Below, piece after piece: positions 8,899 to 18,599 of a stretch of 64,000 nucleotides of DNA; positions within the stretch are counted from its first letter, which is position 1; each line of letters opens with the position of its first letter. The notes beneath the pieces were generated by a model, which saw only the letters and a program-made list of their open reading frames with translations, was not told the origin of the DNA and ran no database searches. Both the position numbers and the translations under genes were made by a program. Source of the stretch: Scatosoma sp048465415 (lineage in GTDB: Bacteria; Bacillota; Clostridia; Christensenellales; Borkfalkiaceae); the NCBI GenBank assembly GCA_048465415.1, contig DBFWLO010000022.1, positions 124,001 to 188,000 of the forward strand. Direction: 5' to 3'.

Positions 8899-11800
8899 TT
8901 ATTTTTTACTTTTTATATACTTTCTTACCGCAAAAACTCCCCAGACGGCGATTCCGACCGCAGCCGCGCAGTCCACGGCGATCAGCGCGATCTGCCAGGC
9001 GGGTAAGGTATAGCCGCTTACCACTCTGTTCATGACGCAGCTGTTCGCGACCGTATACATGATATTTTTCGAGCACTGCCGTATCACGTAAACGTCGGCG
9101 GCGTTTGAGGTATCGGGCGTCCAGCGGTTGTCCGGCATGGTGGTGAGATTGAGATCGCCGCCCGCATAGTGCATCTGTTTGGCGTTCATATAATTACTTA
9201 AATTAAAATCGCAGATCACCGTACCGTTAAAGCCCCACTCGTTGCGCAAAACCTCGGTAAGCAGGTTGTAGTTGCCGCCCGCCCAGACCGCACCGATCCG
9301 ATTGAAAGAGGACATCACCGCCGTGGTTTTCCCGACTTTCACCGCTTTTTCAAAAGGTTTCAGATAAATTTCCCGCAGCGCCTGCTCGGTCAGCCATACG
9401 GAAATGCCGTTCTGATCCCGATGCGTTTCCTGGTCGTTGACGGCAAAATGCTTTATATACATATAGACGCCCTTTTCGGCCGCGCCTTCGATCTCGCTGG
9501 CGGCGAGCATACCGGAAAGGAATCCGTCCTCGGAGAAGTATTCGTAATTTCTGCCGCCGAACGGGCTGCGGTGAATATTCGCGCCGGGCGCGTATAACCC
9601 GCTGTACGGCATTTTGTCGCCTTTGGCGTTCCCCCAGATTCCCTCGTTGCCGATGGAAATCCCCACTTCGCGCATGAGTTCTAAGTTCCAGGTGGAGGCC
9701 ATCACCGTCTCGGAAGCGTAGGAACAGGTGCCGTAATAGGCGCCGGTCATGTCCATGAAGTTGACGAACCCGACCGGTCCGTCCGATTCGTAGGTCGCCG
9801 CTTTCCCCACGTAGAGAATGTCCAGGGACTGGAAGTTGCCGTTTCCGATCATGGTGACCATATCCGCGACGGTTATCTGATTCATAAAATCGTCCCATTT
9901 GCCCGATTTATAGCTCTCTCCCATCAGGTTTTTAAGCTGAATCGGCGCGAACGCAGGCGCTTTCGCGGCTTGTTTGGGCATCTCGTACTTGGAGACGTCG
10001 GGATTGAGGCTGTCCGTCTTTTTCAACTGATCGATAAAGGCCTCATCTACGATTCGATCCGCGGCCGCGGCCTTAGAGGTGGGATAGGTGCCTTCCCAGT
10101 CGGTGCGCGACATACCCTTGCGCGTTTTGCCGTTTACGGTGACGTCGGATAATTGCCCGTCGATGCCGTCAAAGCGGTTTTCTACGCTGTATCCCGTAGC
10201 GGAATCGTTTTTATACCGCATATCCTCGGAAAGTTCCATGCTCAGATCTTCCACCGACTCATGGGAATTTTTGCTTACGCAAAAAGTATACTTCCCCTTT
10301 TCCAGTTCATACCCCTTGAAGCCGTTGCCGTTGGCGTCCGCATAGTCGTAAGAAGCGATATCGTAAGGATCTATTTCGATTTCCACGGTGCAGGAATTGG
10401 GTTTGCCCGTTCCCGCCTGCGAGGAAGGATACAAGGTAGGCGTTTTCGCAAAACCGCAGAGCACTTTATGCGATTTTTCGATGCCGTATTCGTTATATTG
10501 GGGTACGGCGTAAATTTCCACCACGTCTTTTCCCGCATAGTCGCCCGTATTGGCGACCTCCACCGAAACGGTAAATTTACCGTCTTTCAGATCGCGCTCC
10601 TCTATTTCCTTTTTATTGGTCACGCTCCACGAAAACTTCGTATAGGAAAGCCCGTAGCCGAAGGGATAGACGACATGAGCGGAATACCAATCCTTCCACT
10701 CCCCGGTCGAACTGCCCGTAATCTTACCGCTGTACGTTTCCGTTCCCTCGGTGTATCCGCGCGTCTCCCAATACCGGTAGCCCACATAGATACCCTCTTC
10801 GTAATCGACGAAATAATACGGATACGGCACGCCGGCGGACTTCATGTACTGATCGCCGGAGATCGTATATTTGCCTTTTCGTTCGTTAACGTTGTTATTG
10901 CCGAAATTGACGAAGGAAGGATCCTTTGTGAAATCGCGCGCGTACGTGTCGGCAAGCCGGCCGGAAGGAGTCACTTCGCCCGTGAGCACACGGCCGAGCG
11001 CCATGATCCCGCTGTTGCCGGGGCCGCCTATCCATAAAGCGGCGTCGATTTTGCCGTTATAGGCATAGTGTCCGGCGTCGTCGAGGAAACCAAGCTCGAG
11101 CGCGGCGCTGCTGTTTATGAGCACGACGATATGCTCGATATTGTCCAATTCGCCGATCCTTTTGAGCAAGGCGCGTTCGTTGTTGTCCAGTTGGAGATAG
11201 TGATCCTCGGCGTTGGCGCCTTCTACCGCGCCGCTGCCGCTTTTATTCTTCATCGTGCGCGGCAAATCGAAGCCCTCGCCGTTGATGCGGGAAAAGACGA
11301 CGAGCGCGGTATCGATCTCCTTATCGCGGCAGCTGTCCCATACCGCCGAACCGTAACTGTCGACGGGCGTTTCGCCCGTGTGGAGGAATACGCCCGCATT
11401 TTCTATGGGCGGATTGCTCGGTCTGCCCGCTCCGGAAGCCGACGAATTTTCATAAAAGGCTTTCAGCGCGGTATTATATTTTATGCCGACCGCGTCCAGA
11501 CTCTCAAACAGGTTCTTTCTCCCGTCGGTATTGCCTGCGCCGGATCCCGAACCTCCGTAGACGAGATCGACCGAGTTCTTGCCGAACACGTTCACCTTTG
11601 CGCCCGCCTTTAAAGGCAGAGCCTTATTTTCGTTTTTCAGAAGGACGATTCCTTCCTCGTTGATGCGTTCGTTGAGCGCGTTGGCCGCCGTATACGCCTC
11701 TTCCTTGCTGTCGAAGTCGCTCTGATACGCGGTTTCTTCCGCGGCGCTGCTGATCGCCTGCGGACGCCCGATCAGCGAATAGAGCAGCTGTTCGAGCACG

Positions 11801-11904
11801 CTAAAACAGAGGATCGTGGCGACAAGGAGAATCACCGTAAGCGTTCCGCCCACGCTGCCCCAAACGACGACGCCCGTTTTTTGGGATTTCGTTTTTCCTT
11901 TCAT
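8899..11904 (-). CDS. GH3 glycosidase, reversed domain order, anchored at both ends
   Basis: 1001 residues. N-terminal helix (about 11-36), then the alpha/beta 'GH3_C' domain first (about 65-345; acid/base candidate Glu in RINGEGFDLP near 210), a fibronectin-III-like part (about 420-510), then the GH3 barrel (about 650-930). The barrel retains RSPFGGR, KHFAVNDQE (near 819) and the nucleophile Asp in TVICDFN (near 898). A second helix (about 968-990) ends in KYIKSKK. Both termini should be cytosolic with the enzyme outside. Reversed order is known in some rumen Clostridia beta-glucosidases. It is the last gene of its cassette, 9 bp after the CBM-like lipoprotein. The sugar specificity (glucoside, xyloside or other) is not determined. 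Confidence 0.88.
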   Translation of the reverse strand: MKGKTKSQKTGVVVWGSVGGTLTVILLVATILCFSVLEQLLYSLIGRPQAISSAAEETAYQSDFDSKEEAYTAANALNERINEEGIVLLKNENKALPLKAGAKVNVFGKNSVDLVYGGSGSGAGNTDGRKNLFESLDAVGIKYNTALKAFYENSSASGAGRPSNPPIENAGVFLHTGETPVDSYGSAVWDSCRDKEIDTALVVFSRINGEGFDLPRTMKNKSGSGAVEGANAEDHYLQLDNNERALLKRIGELDNIEHIVVLINSSAALELGFLDDAGHYAYNGKIDAALWIGGPGNSGIMALGRVLTGEVTPSGRLADTYARDFTKDPSFVNFGNNNVNERKGKYTISGDQYMKSAGVPYPYYFVDYEEGIYVGYRYWETRGYTEGTETYSGKITGSSTGEWKDWYSAHVVYPFGYGLSYTKFSWSVTNKKEIEERDLKDGKFTVSVEVANTGDYAGKDVVEIYAVPQYNEYGIEKSHKVLCGFAKTPTLYPSSQAGTGKPNSCTVEIEIDPYDIASYDYADANGNGFKGYELEKGKYTFCVSKNSHESVEDLSMELSEDMRYKNDSATGYSVENRFDGIDGQLSDVTVNGKTRKGMSRTDWEGTYPTSKAAAADRIVDEAFIDQLKKTDSLNPDVSKYEMPKQAAKAPAFAPIQLKNLMGESYKSGKWDDFMNQITVADMVTMIGNGNFQSLDILYVGKAATYESDGPVGFVNFMDMTGAYYGTCSYASETVMASTWNLELMREVGISIGNEGIWGNAKGDKMPYSGLYAPGANIHRSPFGGRNYEYFSEDGFLSGMLAASEIEGAAEKGVYMYIKHFAVNDQETHRDQNGISVWLTEQALREIYLKPFEKAVKVGKTTAVMSSFNRIGAVWAGGNYNLLTEVLRNEWGFNGTVICDFNLSNYMNAKQMHYAGGDLNLTTMPDNRWTPDTSNAADVYVIRQCSKNIMYTVANSCVMNRVVSGYTLPAWQIALIAVDCAAAVGIAVWGVFAVRKYIKSKK

Positions 11905-11913
11905 CTGCGCACC

Positions 11914-12651
11914 TTACTCATTCGGATAGGTCGTATGCATGATCGTCGCCGTCGTATTGATTTTGAGATAATCGATCATGGGCGCTTTGGCGTTCATCGT
12001 GGAATAGGAGGGAGCCAGCGATTCCGTATTGTATACTTGCAGATAGACGATATTCTTTCCTTCTTTCAAAGAAACGCCCGTGGCAATCGGGAACTCTCTC
12101 GGAATATAGTCCGCTTTGATAAAGATGGAATCGTATTGGATACGCGTCTTACGGTCTAGCGGCTCGTAAGTGTCCTCGTCGAGTTCGGGATTGACGTAAA
12201 TTTGCAGTTCGTCGTTAAAGAGTTCAAAGTCTTTGATTTCGCCTGCGAAAGAAAAGGTTATCACCGCGTCGTCCACCGCCTTATCGCTGGTAAACTCAAA
12301 TTCGAGAAAGAGTTCGTTCACATACAGCGCCCTGATAAATTTACCGCCGCTCATCTTATCGTTGGAGGTGATGAGACTCGCCCCCGAAGGATTGGCGGAC
12401 GTGTCGCCGCCCGTGACGTAAGACAAATCGATATTTTCCGCTTCGAGAATATAATCCTTTGCGACGGCGGGATTTTCGCCGGAATTTTCGTCGGGCGCCG
12501 TGCTCTGGCTGCCGCCCTGGTTTTCGCTCTGGGTATCGCCCGGGGTACTGCCGCCGCTCGCGGAATTATCGCCGCAGGCGGTAAAGACGGCGACGGACGC
12601 GCACATAATCACGGCGCAGAGTATGCCGATCATTTTCTTTAATTTTGTCAT
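11914..12651 (-). CDS. CBM-like lipoprotein, partner of the anchored GH3
   Basis: 245 residues from the ATG at 12649-12651, chosen for its AAGGAGATATTTTT ribosome binding site. A lipoprotein signal peptide ends in FTAC (Cys near 27), then a disordered Ser/Gly/Gln-rich linker (about 28-70). One beta-sandwich module follows, starting ILEAENIDLSYVTGG and ending KAPMIDYLKINTTA. The E-A-E-N start, the G-GKF block and the closing APMIDxLKI are also found in the lipoproteins at 22142 and 62217, and resemble CBM6/35 carbohydrate-binding folds. It probably binds glycans at the cell surface for the enzyme encoded next. It is the shortest of the three, with no repeat stalk. Confidence 0.7.
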   Translation of the reverse strand: MTKLKKMIGILCAVIMCASVAVFTACGDNSASGGSTPGDTQSENQGGSQSTAPDENSGENPAVAKDYILEAENIDLSYVTGGDTSANPSGASLITSNDKMSGGKFIRALYVNELFLEFEFTSDKAVDDAVITFSFAGEIKDFELFNDELQIYVNPELDEDTYEPLDRKTRIQYDSIFIKADYIPREFPIATGVSLKEGKNIVYLQVYNTESLAPSYSTMNAKAPMIDYLKINTTATIMHTTYPNE

Positions 12652-12681
12652 AAAAATATCTCCTTGGAATATTCGGAAACT

Positions 12682-12732
12682 ACGGCAAGGACTTCGGCGA
12701 TGCAAGCGCCGCCGAAGTCTTTTTGCTGCCGT
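12682..12732. other. Intercistronic nested hairpin
   Basis: ACTTCGGCG (12691-12699) pairs with CGCCGAAGT (12710-12718), inside an outer ACGGCA / TGCCGT pair. It lies between the secreted GH3 and the lipoprotein gene. There is no clean T-run, so it may act as an mRNA stabiliser or partial terminator setting the ratio of the two products. Confidence 0.5.
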
Positions 12733-12764
12733 CAGTCGCTGATAATAGTCGGGACTGTTTTTAA

Positions 12765-15700
12765 TTAATCGTTATGCTTCTTCTTTTTCAAACCGATTAC
12801 CGCGCCCGCGCAAAGGACGGTGACAAGCGCCAAACCTGCCGCGCCCGTTCCGAGGAGCGAACTGTTGCACCCGCCTTTTCCTTCTTCCTGCGCGGTTTTC
12901 AGATCTGCGATCTGCTTTTCGAGCGCCGTAATTTTAGCGTTGAGCTCGCTTTCCGTCGTTTTAAGCTGGTCTTCGGTGATCGTGCCTTCTTTGAGTGCGT
13001 TGAGCTGTGTTTTCAATTCTTCCAGCTGAGCGCTCAATGTTTCCACCGTAATCTCGGGCTGCCCGGAAGCTTCCGTCGTTATCTTAAAGGTGACGAGCTT
13101 CTGCACAGTGAGGTATTTATCGATCGTCGCGGTGAACGTTACTTTATACTCGCCGGCTTTTGTCGCTTTGCCGGACACCGTACCGCGGGAAGCGTTGAAG
13201 GAAAGCCCTGCGGGCAGTTCGCCTTCGGAAATAGCATAGGTAATGGTACCGTTGATTTCTTTCAGCTCATCTTCGCTGAGAACGACGCTGTAATTGACGC
13301 TCTCGTCAAGTTTATAGGCGATTTCCTTTCTGATTTCTTCCTGACCGGCAGATCCCCAGCCGCCCTTGACATAAGGCTGCGTGCCTTCGCCGAAATATTT
13401 CGTCAGCGGCACTTTATTGCCGTTGGCAAGCAGATTGGAATTCGCCGCTTCGTACAGAAGTCTCATCGCCGTGTCGCGCACCGCAAAATACTGGGTGGGG
13501 CTGACGACCTTTTCCGCGTTTTCGGCCGTACCGGAAGGCACTAAGACGGTATTATTGGTCGCGTCCCATTCGCCTTCGAGAAGGTTCTTGGTGGCGTAGG
13601 AACCGAGAGGTCCCGTGCCGCAGCGAACCATGAGGTTGCCCGACCAATAGGTGTTGCCGCCCGCGTACATATCGGTGATGGAGAAACCTTCGAGCCCCCA
13701 CTGTTTACGGGTAAGTTCCACATAGAAAGAGTAGTTCGTCACGGAGGGCATCATACCGATACGGTTGAACGATCCCATCGTGGCCTGCGCGCCGCCTTCT
13801 TTGATAGACGCTTCAAACGGCTTTAAATACTGTTCGCGCATCGCTTGTTCCGAACACCAGGTGATCACGCCGCCGTTGAGCTGTCTGTTCTGTTCCTGAT
13901 CGTTGAGAGCGAAGTGCTTGATATACGTCATGCAGCCCTTAGAGGTTGCGCCGCCGACTACCGCCGCCGCGATCTTGGCGGCCTGTACGCCGTCCTGAGA
14001 ATAATACTCGAAATTTCTGCCCGAGAACGGCGAGCGATGGGTATTCATGGAAGGCCCGTACCAGCCCTGCACGTTCTGGAAGAGCGATTCGTTGCCCACC
14101 ATCACGCCTTGCAGCTCCGCGAGTTCCGTATTCCAGGAGGAAGATACGAGCACCGCGCCCGCCCAGAACGTACCTTTGGAAAGCTGGCCCGCGCCGTCGG
14201 CGTCCGTCGCTTTGGGTTTGCCGATCGCGTCTACCGCAGGGGTGTTGAAACCGTCCGAACTTACGAGATTGACCATTTCCTCCCAGGTAAGCTGATTCAT
14301 GAACTGCGTCCACTTGGCAGTATTCGCCAGGGGAATGCCGGCCATATCCCAAAGCTGGATATCCGCTACGTCCTTTTCTCCCCGCTCGGCGGCCTGCGTC
14401 CAGTCGGAGGAAATGTCTTTCGCTTCTTTATACCAGGGATCGGTGGGCTTATCCTGCGCCGCCCGGTAATCGGTCTGCGCGTCGAGGAAGGCAATGGCGT
14501 CGTCCGTAAACTTGACGTCCGCGTCGGTGGGAGCGTCCGGAAAAGTCTTTACAAAGCTGCCGCGGCTCATAAATTCGAGCGCCGCAGCGTCGCCGCCGGC
14601 CATGATATCCCCCTCGCGGCGCGTATTCGCATACTGGCTGTTGAGGATTCCCGCGCTGTCTTTCAGACTGTCGTCCTTAGAGAAGAGGTTGTCTATATCC
14701 GCGCCCGTCGTGGGATCTTTCGTCCAGGCGATACCGTTGGAACCTTTTGCGGCCGCTTTCTTCATCACTCCGTCCGGAGCGCTTTGAGCAACCGTCAAAG
14801 TCACGGCAGTCTCGCTCTCGTGAGAGTTTCTGGAAACGTGCAGCTTATAGGTTCCGGCTTCGAGCTCATACCCCGCAAACCCGTTGCCGTTGGCGTCCAC
14901 GTCGTCGAAGGACGCGAGGTCGTAAGGGGTGAACGTAAGCTCCAAAACTTCGGACTGACCGGGCTGCAACAGCATGGTCTTCGCAAAAGTAACGAGGCTT
15001 TTGCTCGCCTTTTCAATGCCCCCGGACGTATAGACGGGATCGGAGTAAAGCTCCACCGTATCCTTGCCCGCCACATTGCCGGTGTTCGTGACTTTGACCT
15101 TTATGGTCTGCTGGTCGTTCTTGGTCGCCTCGGTGGCGGTAAGCGCGTTCGTACCTACGAGTTCCCAGGCGAAATCCGTGTAGCTCAGACCGTAGCCGAA
15201 GGGATATAAAACGCCATTATAACGATTGTAGTATGTATCCGTCGCGTCGTATACGGCGTCGTCGTTATGAGGCATATAATCGGTAAAGTCGGTGATCGCG
15301 GTCTTGCCGTATACGTTCTTGCCTCCCTTTACCGCGCTCGTCGCCAGATCGTCGAGCACGCCGTCGTCCGCGGCCGTTTCATAAAATCTGTAACCGGTGT
15401 AAATCCCCTCCTCATAGTCGAGCGAAGCATAGTTGGGGCCGGCGCCGCCGAAGCCCGAATGTCCGTTGTCGTATACGTTGCCGTTCTTATCCTTGACGAG
15501 CATGGAAGCGCCGACGTTGGAGCCGTTGGAAACGTTGAACCAAGTGGGATCGGTGTCGAATCTGGCAGAATAAATATCCACCGTTTTGCCGGAAGGATTC
15601 ACTTCGCCGTTCAAAATCTGTCCGAGCGCCATGATTCCGTCGGCGCCGGTAAGACCAATCCAGAGAATGGAACTCACCTGGTCGTCGTCTTCGAGCTCGG

Positions 15701-16409
15701 CGATTTCCATAGGCGAAGGCGTATTGAGAACGACGACTATTTTATTGAACTTTCCGCTCTCTTTAACGTACTCTATGAGCGCTTTTTCATTGTCTTGGAG
15801 CATCAGGGAATGAGCGTTTTTGTCCGCATAGCCGGGAAGTCCTTTGTCGGTGTCGTTGATGGCGATATCTTTCATCTCCGAGCCGCTTCTCGAAAAAACG
15901 ATGACGGCCGCGCCGTTGTAAGTGCCGAAGGAGCCGGCAAATTTATCGAGGCCGGAAGGATCGCTTTCAATCGAGGGGTTGCCGTTGTTGGCGTAATACG
16001 CTTTCAGCATGGGGTTCATTTTAAAGCCCGCCGCGTCCATACTGTCGTTGAGCGTCTTTGACCGGCTGGAAGATCCGCCGCCTGCGCCGCCGCCCGACTG
16101 TAAGATGTTGTCGCTGTGGTCGCCGAAGACGCTGACGTTGCGCTCCGACGCTTTGAGGGGCAGAGCGTTGTTCCTGTTTTTGAGCAGAACCGCGCCCTCT
16201 CCCGCGAGCTTGACGTTCAGTTCGGAAGCGGCGTCCTGCTCTTCTTCCCACGTCGCGAAGTCGGTCTGATAGTTGGGTTTGGCACTGCCCGTCCCGTCCG
16301 CCGACGCGAAGAAAGTGTTGGGCGCAAACGAAGAACATACCGCCGCGGCCAACATGAGCGCGGTAGCGGCTTTCACAACGTTTTTGCCGGTCTTGATTTT
16401 TGCTTTCAT
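12765..16409 (-). CDS. Secreted GH3 glycosidase with coiled coil and Cys-containing C-terminal anchor
   Basis: 1214 residues. Signal peptide (about 1-37, ending FFASADG), the GH3 alpha/beta domain first (about 60-350), a fibronectin-III-like part (about 440-530), then the barrel (about 690-930). The barrel retains RSPFSGRNFEYYSQDG, KHFALNDQEQ (near 827) and the Asp of SITDMY (near 909). After it come an Ig-like putative-sugar domain (about 1040-1110), a coiled coil (about 1125-1175; LSAQLEELKTQLNALKEG) and a tail GGCNSS, one helix and KKKKHND. The tail is not an LPXTG signal; it resembles other short Cys-helix-basic C-terminal anchors. First enzyme gene of its cassette; GGAGG precedes the ATG. 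Likely a surface beta-glycosidase. Confidence 0.87.
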   Translation of the reverse strand: MKAKIKTGKNVVKAATALMLAAAVCSSFAPNTFFASADGTGSAKPNYQTDFATWEEEQDAASELNVKLAGEGAVLLKNRNNALPLKASERNVSVFGDHSDNILQSGGGAGGGSSSRSKTLNDSMDAAGFKMNPMLKAYYANNGNPSIESDPSGLDKFAGSFGTYNGAAVIVFSRSGSEMKDIAINDTDKGLPGYADKNAHSLMLQDNEKALIEYVKESGKFNKIVVVLNTPSPMEIAELEDDDQVSSILWIGLTGADGIMALGQILNGEVNPSGKTVDIYSARFDTDPTWFNVSNGSNVGASMLVKDKNGNVYDNGHSGFGGAGPNYASLDYEEGIYTGYRFYETAADDGVLDDLATSAVKGGKNVYGKTAITDFTDYMPHNDDAVYDATDTYYNRYNGVLYPFGYGLSYTDFAWELVGTNALTATEATKNDQQTIKVKVTNTGNVAGKDTVELYSDPVYTSGGIEKASKSLVTFAKTMLLQPGQSEVLELTFTPYDLASFDDVDANGNGFAGYELEAGTYKLHVSRNSHESETAVTLTVAQSAPDGVMKKAAAKGSNGIAWTKDPTTGADIDNLFSKDDSLKDSAGILNSQYANTRREGDIMAGGDAAALEFMSRGSFVKTFPDAPTDADVKFTDDAIAFLDAQTDYRAAQDKPTDPWYKEAKDISSDWTQAAERGEKDVADIQLWDMAGIPLANTAKWTQFMNQLTWEEMVNLVSSDGFNTPAVDAIGKPKATDADGAGQLSKGTFWAGAVLVSSSWNTELAELQGVMVGNESLFQNVQGWYGPSMNTHRSPFSGRNFEYYSQDGVQAAKIAAAVVGGATSKGCMTYIKHFALNDQEQNRQLNGGVITWCSEQAMREQYLKPFEASIKEGGAQATMGSFNRIGMMPSVTNYSFYVELTRKQWGLEGFSITDMYAGGNTYWSGNLMVRCGTGPLGSYATKNLLEGEWDATNNTVLVPSGTAENAEKVVSPTQYFAVRDTAMRLLYEAANSNLLANGNKVPLTKYFGEGTQPYVKGGWGSAGQEEIRKEIAYKLDESVNYSVVLSEDELKEINGTITYAISEGELPAGLSFNASRGTVSGKATKAGEYKVTFTATIDKYLTVQKLVTFKITTEASGQPEITVETLSAQLEELKTQLNALKEGTITEDQLKTTESELNAKITALEKQIADLKTAQEEGKGGCNSSLLGTGAAGLALVTVLCAGAVIGLKKKKHND

Positions 16410-16473
16410 TCTTTTTCCTCCATATAAGAATTGATTTGCTTTTCAAATCAGCAGAAAAAGACTATCACAAACG

Positions 16474-16518
16474 ACAAAAAAAGAGGCGTGTTTTGTCTTG
16501 ACACGTCTCTTTTTTGTC
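16474..16518. terminator. Terminator after the first GHKL kinase gene
   Basis: AAAAAGAGGCGTGT pairs with ACACGTCTCTTTTT (one mismatch, extended by GAC/GTC), with T-runs on both strands. It separates the regulator pair from the GH3 genes. Confidence 0.75.
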
Positions 16519-16541
16519 CTGAAATTATCTGCGAAGGATCT

Positions 16542-17867
16542 TCACTGTCTGCCCAGCGGCATCACAACGCCCAGGCTGTATATTTTCCCGACGCTGCCGA
16601 TATTCACCTCTCCCCCGTATTTTTTAACGATATACGCGATGCTCTTCAATCCGTAGCCGTGGAAAGCGGCGTCTTTTTTAGTCGTCTTGGGGAACCCGTT
16701 CTCGTACTTTATCTCCCGCTCGCAATAATTTTCGATGACGACGCTTAAAAGGTTGCCCGTGCGCGAAACCCGCATCGAAATGACGCGTTTTTCTTCCGGA
16801 TAATTTTCCACGCACTCTATCGCGTTATCCAACGCGTTGGCAAACAGCGAGTATACGTCCCCCGCTTCCATACGGGCAAGCGCCTCGCCGTCCACCATAT
16901 ACGTGAAATGTATCTTTTTGTTTTCGCACAGCAACCCCTTTTCCATCAGCAGATAATCCAGCGTGCGATTGCCCGTGGCGGCGGTATTGGAATAGATCAT
17001 CACCGCCTGCTCGGCCTGTTCGAGCAGTTTATTCGTCTGCTCGCTGTCGTTGAGCGATTTGATGTAAGTGATCTGCTTTTTCAGGTCATGGCACTTGATA
17101 TTGATGATCTGTACGCTCTCTTCGTAATTTTTTCTGAATTCGCCCTGTCGTTCTATAAAGGTTTCCAGCTGCTTGTTTTCGGCCATAACGTCCTGTTTTT
17201 CTATTATATTGACGAGGAGAGCCAGCATGATAATGGAAATGATCGCCGCGTAGATACAGTAAAAAGTCGTAATCTCCTTATTCCCGGACTCTATATGCGC
17301 AAGCACGATATTGAGGATCTGGCGCGCATATACGAGAAATCCGAGGATCACCGCCGACAGAAGAAGCATGGGCAAATTTTTGATTTTTACCTGTCCGGTG
17401 GCGTTCACTCTCCGACTGTAAAAATAGTAAATAAGCGCTGTCAGGCCTAAAAAAACGGGCAGTTGAAAAACGGTTACCCAAGGCCGGATATTGAAAGACG
17501 AATGATAAAGAGAATTGATATTTTGAACGGTAAAGCTCAAATTCGACACGAAGTGCTGTATGGTATAGGCGGAAACCGCATAGAAAAGCGCCGTTTTCCA
17601 GGATACGGAATAACAGAACCAGATGAGCAGAAAAACGAGCGCGAAAGTGAAAAGATAAAAATGGTTAAGTCCCCAATTCAGCCAGTGCAGCCACCGCATT
17701 TCTCCCGGCCACACGTCGAACATCACCGTAAAGACCGCGACGCAGACCAGAAGCCTCGGCCAGAAATATTTCCTTCGCCGCTGGGAACAGGCGAGGACGA
17801 GCGCCGCTATGAGCAGTTCCATGGAAAAACAGGTTACGTACGACAAAATTTTGCTCAGTTCTTTCAT
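16542..17867 (-). CDS. GHKL sensor histidine kinase, AgrC-like (cassette A)
   Basis: 441 residues. Six or so membrane helices fill the first 200 residues. A helical dimerisation region with NIKCHDLKKQ (phospho-acceptor His near 260) follows, then a GHKL ATPase with NALDNAIECVE (N box), KTTKKDAAFHGYGLKSI and a glycine-rich end. The architecture is that of the AgrC/ComD (HPK10) family, which usually senses a peptide or small extracellular ligand through its membrane domain. Here the neighbours are glycosidases, so a sugar-related signal is possible but unproven. It starts 5 bp after the LytTR regulator stop (AGGAAG ribosome binding site) and ends in a terminator before the GH3 genes. Confidence 0.88.
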   Translation of the reverse strand: MKELSKILSYVTCFSMELLIAALVLACSQRRRKYFWPRLLVCVAVFTVMFDVWPGEMRWLHWLNWGLNHFYLFTFALVFLLIWFCYSVSWKTALFYAVSAYTIQHFVSNLSFTVQNINSLYHSSFNIRPWVTVFQLPVFLGLTALIYYFYSRRVNATGQVKIKNLPMLLLSAVILGFLVYARQILNIVLAHIESGNKEITTFYCIYAAIISIIMLALLVNIIEKQDVMAENKQLETFIERQGEFRKNYEESVQIINIKCHDLKKQITYIKSLNDSEQTNKLLEQAEQAVMIYSNTAATGNRTLDYLLMEKGLLCENKKIHFTYMVDGEALARMEAGDVYSLFANALDNAIECVENYPEEKRVISMRVSRTGNLLSVVIENYCEREIKYENGFPKTTKKDAAFHGYGLKSIAYIVKKYGGEVNIGSVGKIYSLGVVMPLGRQ

Positions 17868-17871
17868 TTCG

Positions 17872-18573
17872 TCACTTCCTGTTGATATATTCGGCGAATT
17901 TTTTCAAAAGTTCGGCTTTTTTATTGCGGCTTATCTTAACCGACGAATCGGCGACAAGCACGTTGTCCCCGTTGATCCCGTTCAGATAGCGGAAATTTAT
18001 GATATAAAATCTGCTGCAACGGAAAAACCAGTCGCCCTCCAACTGTTTTCCGAGATCTTTCAAGGACGCTCGCGTAACGATTTCCTCATCCTCGGTATGA
18101 ATCGCGGTCATGTGCCCGAAAACTTCCATGTAACAAATATCGGACAAAGGTATTCTTCTGGTGCCGCTGTCGGTGGATATAAAAATTGCGCTTTCTCTCT
18201 TTTTAATCAGACGAAGCGCCTTATCGAGTTTAAGACAGATGGTGAAACTGCTTACCGGTTTCAAAACATAGTCAAGCGCTTCCACTTCATACCCTTTTAT
18301 AGCAAACTGAGGCATATTCGTAATGAAGATGATACACACGTCCGAGTCGAATTTTCTCAGTTTTTTCGCCGCTTCGATTCCGTTTAACACGGGCATTTCA
18401 ATATCTAAAAAAACGATATCGTACATCGCCGCGCCGTCGCCAATAAAATCGACGCCGTCACGGAACAGGTCCACTTTAAATTTTTCACCTTTCTTCTCCG
18501 CGTAATCGAGAACAATACTTTTCAAAGATTCCGCGTCTTTGCTTTCGTCCTCGACGATCGCTACTTTTATCAT
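17872..18573 (-). CDS. LytTR-family response regulator (cassette A)
   Basis: 233 residues. Receiver domain with EDE near 8-10, phospho-acceptor Asp in IVFLDIEMPVLNG near 57, Thr in IFITNM and Lys in DYVLKPVS. The LytTR DNA-binding domain (about 135-230) includes DICYMEVFGHMTAIHT and FFRCSRFYIINFRYL. This matches AgrA-type regulators that bind paired direct repeats upstream of their targets. It is transcribed from a perfect promoter 300 bp upstream, across a structured leader. Together with the next gene it probably controls the following GH3 cassette. It is paralogous to the regulator at 28479-29180. Confidence 0.92.
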   Translation of the reverse strand: MIKVAIVEDESKDAESLKSIVLDYAEKKGEKFKVDLFRDGVDFIGDGAAMYDIVFLDIEMPVLNGIEAAKKLRKFDSDVCIIFITNMPQFAIKGYEVEALDYVLKPVSSFTICLKLDKALRLIKKRESAIFISTDSGTRRIPLSDICYMEVFGHMTAIHTEDEEIVTRASLKDLGKQLEGDWFFRCSRFYIINFRYLNGINGDNVLVADSSVKISRNKKAELLKKFAEYINRK

Positions 18574-18599
18574 TTTATGTTCCCCCTTTCCCGGTAAAA

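Noticed and set aside
10153..11037. Long plus-strand frame opposite the first GH3
   Set aside because: Antisense shadow of a GH3 with conserved catalytic motifs; Arg/Ile-rich composition typical of a shadow.
13845..15209. 454-codon plus-strand frame
   Set aside because: Antisense to the secreted GH3; no start signal and no known motif.
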